DNA from: CAZKNJ01 sp964554185
Lineage (GTDB): Bacteria; 4484-113
Direction of reading: 5' to 3'
Assembly: GCA_964554185.1 (NCBI GenBank)
Contig: CAZKNJ010000006.1
Location: 5,989 to 69,988, forward strand
DNA length: 64,000 nucleotides
Part shown: piece after piece, positions 7,728-14,611 of the stretch
Layout of the letters: each line of letters begins with the position of its first letter
Position numbering within the stretch: the first letter of the stretch is position 1
Made by a program: the position numbers and the translations under genes
Notes under the pieces: model-generated
The model's input: the letters and a program-made list of their open reading frames with translations, nothing else
What the model was told of the DNA's origin: nothing
Databases searched by the model: none

Positions 7728-8664
7728 CCGCCTCCCGCGTCAGGGCGACAAACACATCCGATAGCGTAGGATGGGCGGCGCGAAGGGCCACCTCGCTCTC
7801 CAGCAGCCCGGCCAGCATCCGCGCAAGCTCAACGTCGCTGATATCCGACCTGACCTGCAGGTGCGCGGTGTTGCCGTACACTGTGCCCTTCAGCACCGGC
7901 GGCAGCTCCAGCAGCCTGGGAAGCTGCTGAGCCGCGCCGCGATGGAAAAACTCCACCCAGCGCGCGCCTTGCGGCGTCACTACCGGCAGCGACAGAAGGT
8001 CTTCCGTCGTGCCGAGCGCAAGCAGCCGCGAGAAGTACACGTACCCCAGCCGGTTGCATCGCTCCGCCTCATCCATATAGTGGGTGGTCACGAACAGCGT
8101 CTTGCCTTCGCCCGCCAGCTTCAGCAGGATGTCCCACATTTCCGACCGGGCGACCGGGTCAATGCCCGCAGTGGGCTCGTCCAGGAATATAACCTGAGGA
8201 TTGTGCGGCATGGCGCAGGCCAGCGAGAGCCGCTGCTTCCAGCCGCCGGACAGGGTGCCGGCAAGCTGGTCGCTGAACTGGGAGAGCTGCATGCGCTCCT
8301 GCACTTCCCCGATACGCTCATGCAGCTGCTGCCCGCGCAGCCCATACAGGCTCGCGTAGAACTGCATGTTCTCACTGACGGTGAGGTCCGGATAGAGAGA
8401 GAACCGCTGGGGCACGTAGCCGATGCGTCGCTTAACCTGCTCCGGCTCCTTCGCGCTATCAAACCCCAGGACCGACGCGCTGCCGCCGGTGGGCGCGAGC
8501 ATTCCGCAGAGGATGCGAATCAGGGTTGACTTGCCGCTGCCATTGGGACCGAGAAAGCCGAAGATATCGCCGGTAAGCACTTCAAACGAGACTTCCTTGA
8601 GCGCGGTGATTGGCCCAAACGTCCGCGTGATGGAATCAACGGAAATGGTAGCTTCACGGTTCAT
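7714..8664 (-). CDS. ABC exporter ATP-binding protein
   Basis: 316-residue ATPase energising the adjacent permease. Walker A GPNGSGKST (about residue 40), Q-loop region YVPQRFSLYPDLTV, signature LSGGWKQRLSLACAM, Walker B VIFLDEPTAGID and switch histidine TTHYMDE are all intact. The last about 90 residues are a CcmA/DrrA-type accessory tail. It has a single nucleotide-binding domain, whereas the E. coli YbhF homologue has two. It overlaps the HlyD-like gene by 4 bases and the permease by 14, so the three form a tight operon in the order membrane-fusion protein, ATPase, permease. Confidence 0.93.
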   Translation of the reverse strand: MNREATISVDSITRTFGPITALKEVSFEVLTGDIFGFLGPNGSGKSTLIRILCGMLAPTGGSASVLGFDSAKEPEQVKRRIGYVPQRFSLYPDLTVSENMQFYASLYGLRGQQLHERIGEVQERMQLSQFSDQLAGTLSGGWKQRLSLACAMPHNPQVIFLDEPTAGIDPVARSEMWDILLKLAGEGKTLFVTTHYMDEAERCNRLGYVYFSRLLALGTTEDLLSLPVVTPQGARWVEFFHRGAAQQLPRLLELPPVLKGTVYGNTAHLQVRSDISDVELARMLAGLLESEVALRAAHPTLSDVFVALTREADAHV

Positions 8665-9782
8665 TGGCCCAGGAACACGCTGGCGGTCATACCCGTCCGC
8701 AGTTCCACCGGAGGCGACAGCGGCCTTAGCTTCACGCGGTAAACCTGGTTAACCCGTTCTTCCGGCGTGCTGATGTTGCGGGGCGTGAACTCCGCATCGC
8801 GGCTGATGAAGAACACCTCGGCCTCGAACGGCTGATCCCGCATCGCGTCAAGCTCCACCTGCAGCTTGGCACCCAGCTTCACCGACGCCAGTTTCGACTC
8901 GGGCACGAAAGTGTCAATCCACACTTCTTCCGTACTCACGAAGGTCAGCAGGGCGGCGCCGGGGGCCGCGGTCTCCCCCGCGTCCAGCAGCCGGTCCTCC
9001 ACCAGACCTTGCGTGGGCGCGGTGACGGTGAGACCCGCCAGGTCAAGCTCAAGCGCCGCAATCTGCGCGTCGGCCTGGCGTGCCCGGGCTTCCGCTGCCG
9101 CCAGCTGGTTCGCCGTCGGCCCGACCAGCAGTTGATCAAGCACCGCCTTCCTGGCTCCGGCGGCCGCGGCAGCCGCGGAAATCTCCTGCGGCCTGAGCCC
9201 TTTGGTCAGTTTGTCCAGATTGGCCTGTGCCGCCGCCAGTTGCGACCTCAGCCCATCCCGCTCCGCCACCGCAGCGTCAAGCTCGCTCGCTGCGACCACA
9301 CCCTCGTCATACAGGTGCTGCAGCCGCGCCGTGTTCTTCTCCACTGCCGCCAGCTTCGCGGTGATTGAGTCTCGCTGGAAGGCGGCTGCGCGAATATCCT
9401 CATCACGGAATCCTTCCAGCGCCTGGGAATACTGGGCCTCCGCGCCTGCGAGTTCGGCGCGGGCGCGCCTGACCTCCTCGGGCGTGGCGCCGGCCTTCAT
9501 ATCCCTGAAGGTCGCCCAGGCGGCTTCGGCCGCCGCTGCCAGCACATTGCGCTGGGCCAGCAGCACCGCGTCGTCCAGCCGCGCGAGCATCGTGCCAGCC
9601 GGCGCTACTTCGCCTTCGGAGACCAGATGCTCCGCCACGGTCCCGCCGACGCGGCTGCCCAGGCGGTACTCCGTCGCGCGGACAATCCCCGAAAGCCTGG
9701 TTTCGCGCTGGCTGCAAGCGGTGGCAGCGAGTATGGCTATGATAAGAATGACGGGAAGCGCGACTTTGGCTGTGGTCTTCAT
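8661..9782 (-). CDS. HlyD/YbhG-family periplasmic adaptor lipoprotein
   Basis: Membrane-fusion subunit expected to connect the ABC permease with an outer-membrane channel. 373 residues. The N-terminal signal ends in a lipobox (LAATAC, Cys23), suggesting inner-membrane anchoring by lipid. The first half of the lipoyl-like domain (YRLGSRVGGTVAEHLVSEGEVAPAG) is followed by a long Ala/Glu/Arg-rich coiled-coil hairpin of about 140 residues. The second half follows (LTVTAPTQGLVEDRLLDAGE) and then a beta-barrel domain. First gene of the operon; an extended -10 box lies 10 bases before its ATG. Confidence 0.9.
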   Translation of the reverse strand: MKTTAKVALPVILIIAILAATACSQRETRLSGIVRATEYRLGSRVGGTVAEHLVSEGEVAPAGTMLARLDDAVLLAQRNVLAAAAEAAWATFRDMKAGATPEEVRRARAELAGAEAQYSQALEGFRDEDIRAAAFQRDSITAKLAAVEKNTARLQHLYDEGVVAASELDAAVAERDGLRSQLAAAQANLDKLTKGLRPQEISAAAAAAGARKAVLDQLLVGPTANQLAAAEARARQADAQIAALELDLAGLTVTAPTQGLVEDRLLDAGETAAPGAALLTFVSTEEVWIDTFVPESKLASVKLGAKLQVELDAMRDQPFEAEVFFISRDAEFTPRNISTPEERVNQVYRVKLRPLSPPVELRTGMTASVFLGQ

Positions 9783-9792
9783 CCCCAGGGCG

Positions 9793-9801
9793 ATTATATC
9801 A
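9793..9801 (-). promoter_or_regulatory. Extended -10 promoter of the ABC exporter operon
   Basis: Minus strand TGA-TATAAT (9801-9793), a TGN-extended -10 box with no good -35. It ends 10 bases before the ATG, so the mRNA leader would be only a few bases. It faces a second such box (9834-9842) driving plsC. Confidence 0.55.
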
Positions 9802-9833
9802 TTGCCTCCGGCTCATCAGTCCCGGCAGCGTCT

Positions 9834-9842
9834 TGCTATAAT
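9834..9842 (+). promoter_or_regulatory. Extended -10 promoter of plsC
   Basis: TGC-TATAAT, a TGN-extended -10 box. Only 6 bases separate it from the GTG start of the acyltransferase. Initiation at the usual distance would produce a leaderless transcript. No ribosome-binding site is visible, in agreement. Confidence 0.6.
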
Positions 9843-9848
9843 CAGCCC

Positions 9849-10550
9849 GTGGCATCCGAGCGGCCCAGCTTGTTCTTCCGGTTCGCCAAAGCGCTGCTTT
9901 ACATTGCGGGCAAGTTGGTTTTCCGCATCTCCTTCGAGGGCGTGGAGAATATCCCCCTCGACGGCTCCTTGCTGATAGCCTCCAACCATGCTTCTCATTT
10001 GGATCCGCCGTTGGTGGGCATCGGCGTGCCCCGGCACGTCACTTTCGTGGCCAAGCAGGAGCTAGCGGGGTCACGCTTTCTGCGGTGGTTCCTGCGCAAC
10101 GTTGACGCCATACTGATAGATCGCAGCCGGGGACGGGGGGCGTTGGAGCAGAGCCTGGAGAGGCTGGAGGGGGGCGCAGCTATCATCATGTTTCCCGAAG
10201 GAACGCGCACCCATACCGGACGGCTAAACCGGGGGCGGCGCGGAGCAGCGGTGCTGGCGCTGAGGAGCGGCGTGCCCGTGATTCCCGCATGTATCATCGG
10301 AACCCACGAGTGTTTCCCTCCCGGGGCGAAGGTCCCCAAACCGGGCAAGGTAATGGTGAAATATGGCCAGGCGCTGCGCTTTGACCGGATTAGCGGCACT
10401 GATGTTCCCGCTGATCTGCTCGATTCTGCTCTGCGTGAGATAATGGAAGCGATCGAACATCTTCTGCCCGAGCGGATGCGCCCGCAGCCGGAAGAGAAAG
10501 CGAGATGGCATTCGCCGGAGGCTAACGCAAATGGAGCAAACAACGGATAA
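9849..10550 (+). CDS. plsC: 1-acyl-sn-glycerol-3-phosphate acyltransferase (PlsC family)
   Basis: Adds the second acyl chain to lysophosphatidic acid in phospholipid synthesis at the inner membrane. 233 residues from GTG 9849. Motif I NHASHLDPP (the H-x4-D catalytic pair) is near residue 45, and motif III FPEGTRTHTGRLNRGRRG supplies the phosphate-binding EGT. IPACIIGTHECFPPG forms the last conserved block. One hydrophobic segment lies near the N-terminus (ALLYIAGKLVF). The frame is open further upstream, but those codons cross the divergent promoter region, so the GTG just after the -10 box was chosen. The 3' end overlaps dapB by 20 bases. Confidence 0.88.
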   Translation: MASERPSLFFRFAKALLYIAGKLVFRISFEGVENIPLDGSLLIASNHASHLDPPLVGIGVPRHVTFVAKQELAGSRFLRWFLRNVDAILIDRSRGRGALEQSLERLEGGAAIIMFPEGTRTHTGRLNRGRRGAAVLALRSGVPVIPACIIGTHECFPPGAKVPKPGKVMVKYGQALRFDRISGTDVPADLLDSALREIMEAIEHLLPERMRPQPEEKARWHSPEANANGANNG

Positions 10551-11316
10551 TCCAATCAGCGTAGGCGTAATCGGCGCTGCCGGACGCATGGGGCTGGTCA
10601 TCGCCTCTGGACTGCACGAGGATTCCGGCTTCAGCGTTGATGCGCTATATGACATCGCAGAGGGTGATGTGCTGACTGTCGGGCACATCACTGCTGATCT
10701 GGCAAAGTTCTTGTCCGCGCCCACTACGCACGTCGTTGATTTCTCCTCCGGCGCCGGGGTGGACGAGAACGGCGAACAAGTGCTTCGTGCAGGTAAGCAC
10801 TATCTGGTGGGCGCGACGGGTTACAGCGGCAGTACACTCGCCCGCCTGGAGGCGGCAGCCGCTGAAGCCGGCACGGAGTGTTTGATCATCCCCAACTTCT
10901 CGCTGGGCGCAAACCTGATGATGGAGTTCGCCCGGCGGGCGGCGGAGTTCTTCGATTCGGTAGAGATAGTCGAGCGCCACCATCTGGGCAAGCAGGATGC
11001 CCCGAGCGGGACGGCGATTGCCACCGCCAAGGAGATAAACGAGGCCAGGCAAATGCCGCCGGGGCCAGATGAAGAGAAGGTCCAGGGAGTGCGCGGCGGG
11101 CAGGTCTGCGGTATCAACATACACTCCCAGCGGCTGGACGGCCTGCTGGCGGAGCAGGAAGTTACCTTCGGCGGATACCGGGAGATTCTGCGGATTGAGC
11201 ACCGCAGCATCACCCGCGAGTGCTTCCTGCCCGGTGTGAAGATGGCGTTGCGGGCGATGGGCCAGCACGCGGGCCTGCGCATTGGCATGAAGCACGTTCT
11301 GGAGGTCCAGAAGTGA
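10531..11316 (+). CDS. dapB: 4-hydroxy-tetrahydrodipicolinate reductase
   Basis: NAD(P)H-dependent step in the diaminopimelate/lysine pathway. 261 residues. The Rossmann motif VGVIGAAGRMG is at the N-terminus. FSLGANLMM and VEIVERHHLGKQDAPSGTA carry the catalytic His-His and Lys region (ExHHxxKxDAPSGTA). The C-terminal block GYREILRIEHRSITRECF is typical. Starts inside the end of plsC and ends in a GTGA overlap with the next dehydrogenase gene, so the three are translationally coupled. It supplies meso-DAP for the adjacent cell-wall cluster, whose MurE has the DAP-type motif. Confidence 0.96.
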   Translation: MEQTTDNPISVGVIGAAGRMGLVIASGLHEDSGFSVDALYDIAEGDVLTVGHITADLAKFLSAPTTHVVDFSSGAGVDENGEQVLRAGKHYLVGATGYSGSTLARLEAAAAEAGTECLIIPNFSLGANLMMEFARRAAEFFDSVEIVERHHLGKQDAPSGTAIATAKEINEARQMPPGPDEEKVQGVRGGQVCGINIHSQRLDGLLAEQEVTFGGYREILRIEHRSITRECFLPGVKMALRAMGQHAGLRIGMKHVLEVQK

Positions 11317-12284
11317 GAATCGCAATTGCCGGCGCGACCGGGCTGACAGGCGAGGTGCTGCTCAGCCTCCTGCCCCATTCAAGGCTGTCGGATGCAGGGC
11401 TCTTGCTGCTGGCGAGTTCTGCCAGCGCTGGAACCACTATTGAGACTGCCTCGGGGTCGCACGAAGTACAAGAACTCCGCGATGGGTGCTTTGGAGATGT
11501 CGACCTGGCATTCTTCGCGGTTGGCGATGCGCTTTCCGCCGAGTTTGTGCCGCAAGCCTTGGACGCCGGAGCCAAGGTCGTGGACAAGAGCAATGCCTTC
11601 CGCCTGGCGGAAGGAGTACCGCTGGTAGTTGCCGGCGTGAACGACCACGCTATTGGCGCCGAGCGGCTGGTAGCTAACCCAAATTGCACCACCATCGGTT
11701 TCGTGCACGCCATTGCGCCACTGATGGATTTCGGTATTGAAGAAGTAGTAGCTGCGAGCTACCAGTCGCTCTCGGGGGCGGGACGGGAGGCAGTGCGCCG
11801 ATTCTGGGTTGAGGCTGGGAAAGCCCTGAAAGGCGAGCCCGAAACCTACTCCGAAGACGCCGCAGCTGCGCTGCAAGTTGTCCCTGCAATAGACCAGCTA
11901 ATGGGCGATGAACACAAAGAAGAGGCCAAACTCAGGCTGGAGACCGCCAAGATTCTGGGACTGAGTGCCGACCGTATCTACAACACCGCGGTGCGTGTCC
12001 CTATCTTGGTAGGCCATAGCATCGCCATCCACTTGCGCTTGAGCCGGCCGGTGAGCGAGAGCGAGGTGCGTGAAGCCCTTACCAACAACCCGACTCTGTT
12101 GCTGCTGGCCACCGGCGAGACTCCAACCAGCTTGCATGCAATCCAGTATCCCAACCGCGTCATCGTCGGCCGCGTCCGCGTCCGCGATGAAGGCAGATGC
12201 GTCGAGCTGTTTGCGGTCAGCGACAACCTCAACATCGGCGCCGCTTTCAACGGCCTGCTGATCGCCGAGCAAATGCTCTCCTAG
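11313..12284 (+). CDS. asd: Aspartate-semialdehyde dehydrogenase
   Basis: Reduces aspartyl phosphate to aspartate semialdehyde, which feeds lysine/DAP synthesis. 323 residues from GTG 11313, sharing GTGA with the dapB stop; the frame is open upstream, but that would lie entirely within dapB. It has IAIAGATGLTGEVLL (NADP-binding), VDKSNAFRLAEGVPLVV, the catalytic-cysteine block VANPNCTT and SLSGAGREAV. VRVPILVGHSIAIHLRL carries the conserved His, and DNLNIGAAFNGL ends the C-terminal domain. Classic order plsC-dapB-asd with overlapping ends; co-transcription is likely. Confidence 0.94.
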   Translation: MRIAIAGATGLTGEVLLSLLPHSRLSDAGLLLLASSASAGTTIETASGSHEVQELRDGCFGDVDLAFFAVGDALSAEFVPQALDAGAKVVDKSNAFRLAEGVPLVVAGVNDHAIGAERLVANPNCTTIGFVHAIAPLMDFGIEEVVAASYQSLSGAGREAVRRFWVEAGKALKGEPETYSEDAAAALQVVPAIDQLMGDEHKEEAKLRLETAKILGLSADRIYNTAVRVPILVGHSIAIHLRLSRPVSESEVREALTNNPTLLLLATGETPTSLHAIQYPNRVIVGRVRVRDEGRCVELFAVSDNLNIGAAFNGLLIAEQMLS

Positions 12285-12379
12285 CCGCTGGCATTCGCCA
12301 CAAACCTCAGTTTCACGCGAGCGATTTAGCTCGTTTCCGCGCCAACCACTAAACATTTATGTGGACTTATGGCTGTTTT

Positions 12380-12435
12380 CCCACAGAAATCCCAAAAAGC
12401 CCCTTAAAACCCCTTGACAGCCCCAAATATGCCCA
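12380..12435. promoter_or_regulatory. Candidate MraZ operator: six phased CCC/GGG repeats
   Basis: CCC(C/A) blocks start at 12380, 12391, 12400, 12410, 12421 and 12432, i.e. every 9-11 bases, all on one face of the helix. On the minus strand four of them read TGGG. Known MraZ operators consist of TGGGN repeats with about 10-base spacing in front of mraZ. The array covers the -35 box and spacer of the mraZ promoter, suggesting autorepression. The orientation (TGGG on the non-coding-direction strand) differs from the E. coli arrangement as I recall it. Confidence 0.5.
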
Positions 12436-12442
12436 GTAACTT
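12414..12442 (+). promoter_or_regulatory. Promoter of the mraZ/dcw operon
   Basis: Perfect -35 TTGACA (12414-12419), 17-base spacer, weak -10 TAACTT (12437-12442). Transcription would begin near 12449, 13 bases before the mraZ ATG at 12462. The -35 box overlaps an apparent upstream TTG start, which argues for the later ATG. Confidence 0.55.
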
Positions 12443-12461
12443 GGTCACTACGCGGGGGCCT

Positions 12462-12923
12462 ATGTTCCGGGGAAATGTCAATACCAAACTGGACTCTAAG
12501 GGGAGAATTCTCCTCGGAGCCCGCTTTAAGGACGGGCTCGGCACCAAGGCGATCATCGCTAAGGGCAATGGGCCGTTCCTCATGGTCTTTCCCGTGGACG
12601 AGTTCAACAAGCTGGAAGCTCGGCTAATGCCACTGATGGATTTGGGAACCGACCCGGGCTTGCGTAACTTCATGACAGGCAAGTTTCAAGCTTACCTGAC
12701 GAACTTCTACTCCAACCAAGCGGAGGTTGATGTAGACGAGCAGGCGCGCATCAGCATCCCCAAGTTCATCCGCGACGAGATTGACCTTGCGGGCGACCTG
12801 ATTGTGCTGTCTGCGGGCAAGTACCTGCAGATCTGGAAGAAGAAGGCCTACTACCAGCGGCTGAACGACGAAATCGACTTTGACCCGTCCGAGATTATCG
12901 GCCGGGCTGACAATCGCGAATAA
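12462..12923 (+). CDS. mraZ: Transcriptional regulator MraZ
   Basis: DNA-binding regulator, an oligomeric ring of AbrB-like folds, that normally heads and controls the division/cell-wall cluster. 153 residues from ATG 12462, giving the canonical start MFRGNVNTKLDSKGRILL. The second AbrB-like repeat contains DEQARISIPKFIRDEIDLAGDLIVLSAGKYLQIW, matching the family D-x-x-G/A-R-I-x-I-P motif. TTG 12414 and ATG 12429 are in phase, but they lie in the promoter and lack a ribosome-binding site; GGGGGCCT precedes the chosen ATG. A hairpin and 60 bases separate it from rsmH. Confidence 0.93.
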   Translation: MFRGNVNTKLDSKGRILLGARFKDGLGTKAIIAKGNGPFLMVFPVDEFNKLEARLMPLMDLGTDPGLRNFMTGKFQAYLTNFYSNQAEVDVDEQARISIPKFIRDEIDLAGDLIVLSAGKYLQIWKKKAYYQRLNDEIDFDPSEIIGRADNRE

Positions 12924-12926
12924 CGG

Positions 12927-12963
12927 TGGGAGCCGGTCACCGGCGGGTCTGCACCGGCTCCCA
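12927..12963 (+). other. Hairpin between mraZ and rsmH
   Basis: Perfect 11-bp inverted repeat (12927-12937 with 12953-12963) enclosing a 15-base loop, just after the mraZ stop. No T-run follows and rsmH starts 20 bases later, so read-through is expected. Possibly an RNase processing site or weak attenuator. Confidence 0.45.
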
Positions 12964-12983
12964 TCGTTAGAGAGGAATATGCC

Positions 12984-13919
12984 GTGGACGAAATAGTTCA
13001 CCGGCCTGGACTTTTGAATGAGGTAATTGAGGCGATGCAGCCGAAAAGGGGTGAGACCTTCGTGGACTTCACCCTCGGGGGAGCCGGGCACTTCTCGGCT
13101 TTCCTGCCGCATCTGGAGCCGACAGGGCTGGCCATCGGGCTGGACCGCGACGAGTTTGCGGTTCAACGGGCGGAAGGCCTGAAGGAGACCTGGCCCGAGT
13201 GCCGGGTTATCCTCCGGCAGGCGAGGTTCTCCGATGCGGAAGAGGTGCTGCAGAGCCTGGGTGTGGAGGGCTTTGACCTGGCGCTGTTTGATCTAGGCGT
13301 CTCGGCCTTCCAGGTTGATGACCCGGACCGGGGCTTCAGCTTCATGGCTGACGGCCCCTTGGAAATGCAGATGGGCAGCGATACTAAAACTGCGATGGAG
13401 ATTGTGAACGGCTCCAGCGAACGCGAGCTGGTTCAGATGATCTCCACTTATGGCGAGGAGCGGTTCGCCCGCCGAATCGCCAATGCGATTGTGCGCCGCC
13501 GCGCCAAGCAGCCCATCCGCACCACCCTGGAACTGGTGGATACGGTTGACCGTGCCGTTCCTGCGTCACAGCGCCGAAACCTCAACGCGATCCGCGCGAG
13601 AGTGTTCCAGTCCATCCGCATCGTAACCAATGACGAGATGGACGAGCTTCAGGGCGGCCTGATAACCGCTATCCGGCACCTGCTGATAGGCGGGCGCATG
13701 GGCGTTATCTCCTGGCAGTCGCTGGAGGACCGCACGGTAAAGCGCACCTTCAAGTTCTACGCGCCCAACGGCGAGGCCAATGAGGAGTGGGAGCTCATTC
13801 CCGCCACGAAGAAGCCGGTGCGCCCCAGCCCTGAAGAGGTCGCCCAAAACAAGCGCGCCCGCAGCGCGAAGTTGCGAGTCGTTACCAAAACACTTAGGGG
13901 GGCTCTGAATGGGAGCTAA
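12984..13919 (+). CDS. rsmH: 16S rRNA (cytosine(1402)-N4)-methyltransferase RsmH
   Basis: SAM-dependent methyltransferase that acts on C1402 of 16S rRNA (formerly MraW). 311 residues from GTG 12984, preceded by AGAGGAAT. Motifs: HRPGLLNEVIEAM, VDFTLGGAGH (the usual D.T.G.GGH SAM loop), GLDRDEFAV, FDLALFDLGVSAFQVDDPDRGFSF and RVFQSIRIVTNDEM, with the C-terminal VISWQSLEDRTVKR. The family sequence normally has LGVSSPQ(L/I)D; here SAFQVD differs slightly. The 3' end overlaps ftsL by 11 bases. Confidence 0.96.
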   Translation: MDEIVHRPGLLNEVIEAMQPKRGETFVDFTLGGAGHFSAFLPHLEPTGLAIGLDRDEFAVQRAEGLKETWPECRVILRQARFSDAEEVLQSLGVEGFDLALFDLGVSAFQVDDPDRGFSFMADGPLEMQMGSDTKTAMEIVNGSSERELVQMISTYGEERFARRIANAIVRRRAKQPIRTTLELVDTVDRAVPASQRRNLNAIRARVFQSIRIVTNDEMDELQGGLITAIRHLLIGGRMGVISWQSLEDRTVKRTFKFYAPNGEANEEWELIPATKKPVRPSPEEVAQNKRARSAKLRVVTKTLRGALNGS

Positions 13920-14412
13920 TCCTGCCGAACAGAAGGTGCTGAAGGCCGACCGCATTTACAGCTATGAGGAGTTCCACGAACTCCGCCAGAAGGTCGGCGG
14001 GCAACGGGCGCGCAAGGGCGCCATCAGCTTCAAGCGCAGGAGGCAACTCGTCCCTTTTGCGCTGAGGATTACCTACCGCTCCGCCATGGTTACGGGCGCG
14101 GCGCTGCTGTTCCTCGCGCTGGGGGCGTACGGAATCCTCACAACCTCGGTGGTTAACAAGAGCTATAAGCTCGTGAACGTTGAAAAGAGCCTGAATAATC
14201 TCTCGCTTGCATTGGCGGGCGAGGAGATGGCCAACAAAGAGGCCCAGGGGAAACTCGTCTACAGCCCGGAAAGCGCGTCCGCGCTCGGGCTGGTGCCGGC
14301 AACCAAAGCCCAGTACATTATCCGCACAAACATTCCGTCCAAGCGTAATGATGCCCGCACGGTGGACGAGCTATATCCTCTCAGCAAGTCCATAATCCAA
14401 ATTGAACCATGA
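13909..14412 (+). CDS. ftsL: FtsL-like divisome membrane protein
   Basis: 167 residues with bitopic topology: a basic cytoplasmic N-terminus of about 58 residues (QRARKGAISFKRRRQ), one transmembrane helix (about 60-82, VTGAALLFLALGAYGILTT), and a periplasmic part. The periplasmic part starts with a heptad-like stretch (YKLVNVEKSLNNLSLALAGEEMANKE). FtsL is poorly conserved, so the call rests on this topology and on the position between rsmH and ftsI, where ftsL normally sits. Expected role: scaffold with FtsB and FtsQ that activates FtsW-FtsI. AGGGGGGC precedes the ATG. No Pfam-level motif was recognised. Confidence 0.65.
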   Translation: MGANPAEQKVLKADRIYSYEEFHELRQKVGGQRARKGAISFKRRRQLVPFALRITYRSAMVTGAALLFLALGAYGILTTSVVNKSYKLVNVEKSLNNLSLALAGEEMANKEAQGKLVYSPESASALGLVPATKAQYIIRTNIPSKRNDARTVDELYPLSKSIIQIEP

Positions 14413-14464
14413 CAATCTCGGCGGCGTGAAGCCGTCAATCAGTTCGTGAGGAGCGCCCAACATC

Positions 14465-14519
14465 GCTACCCTTCCTCCTGGCGGCGGCCAGGCCAAAAGC
14501 CTGGCCGCTACCCCCTTTT
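14465..14519 (+). repeat. 55-base direct repeat, copy 1, with internal hairpin
   Basis: First of two identical 55-base copies in the ftsL-ftsI spacer; the start-to-start distance is 78 bases. It contains a perfect 10-bp palindrome (14484-14493 with 14499-14508, loop CAAAA) followed by a C-run and TTTT. It looks like a REP-type element: a mobile intergenic palindrome. The stem plus TTTT could also slow transcription inside the operon. Confidence 0.85.
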
Positions 14520-14542
14520 CAGGTACGGGCGCCCTTGAAGTT

Positions 14543-14597
14543 GCTACCCTTCCTCCTGGCGGCGGCCAGGCCAAAAGCCTGGCCGCTACCCCCTTTT
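14543..14597 (+). repeat. 55-base direct repeat, copy 2, with internal hairpin
   Basis: Exact second copy of the 14465-14519 element; the palindrome is at 14562-14571 with 14577-14586. It ends 14 bases before the ftsI ATG, so the structure could affect ftsI translation. The 23 bases between copies are unique. Two copies are too few to be a CRISPR array. Confidence 0.85.
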
Positions 14598-14611
14598 GAA
14601 AGCGAATTCAG

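Noticed and set aside
12414..12461. Earlier starts for mraZ at TTG 12414 or ATG 12429
   Set aside because: TTG 12414 is part of the -35 box and neither has a ribosome-binding site. The ATG at 12462 gives the conserved MFRGN start.
14465..14597. Possible CRISPR array
   Set aside because: Only two 55-base copies with one 23-base spacer, each strongly self-palindromic with TTTT at the end, and no cas genes nearby. Fits a REP-like element better.
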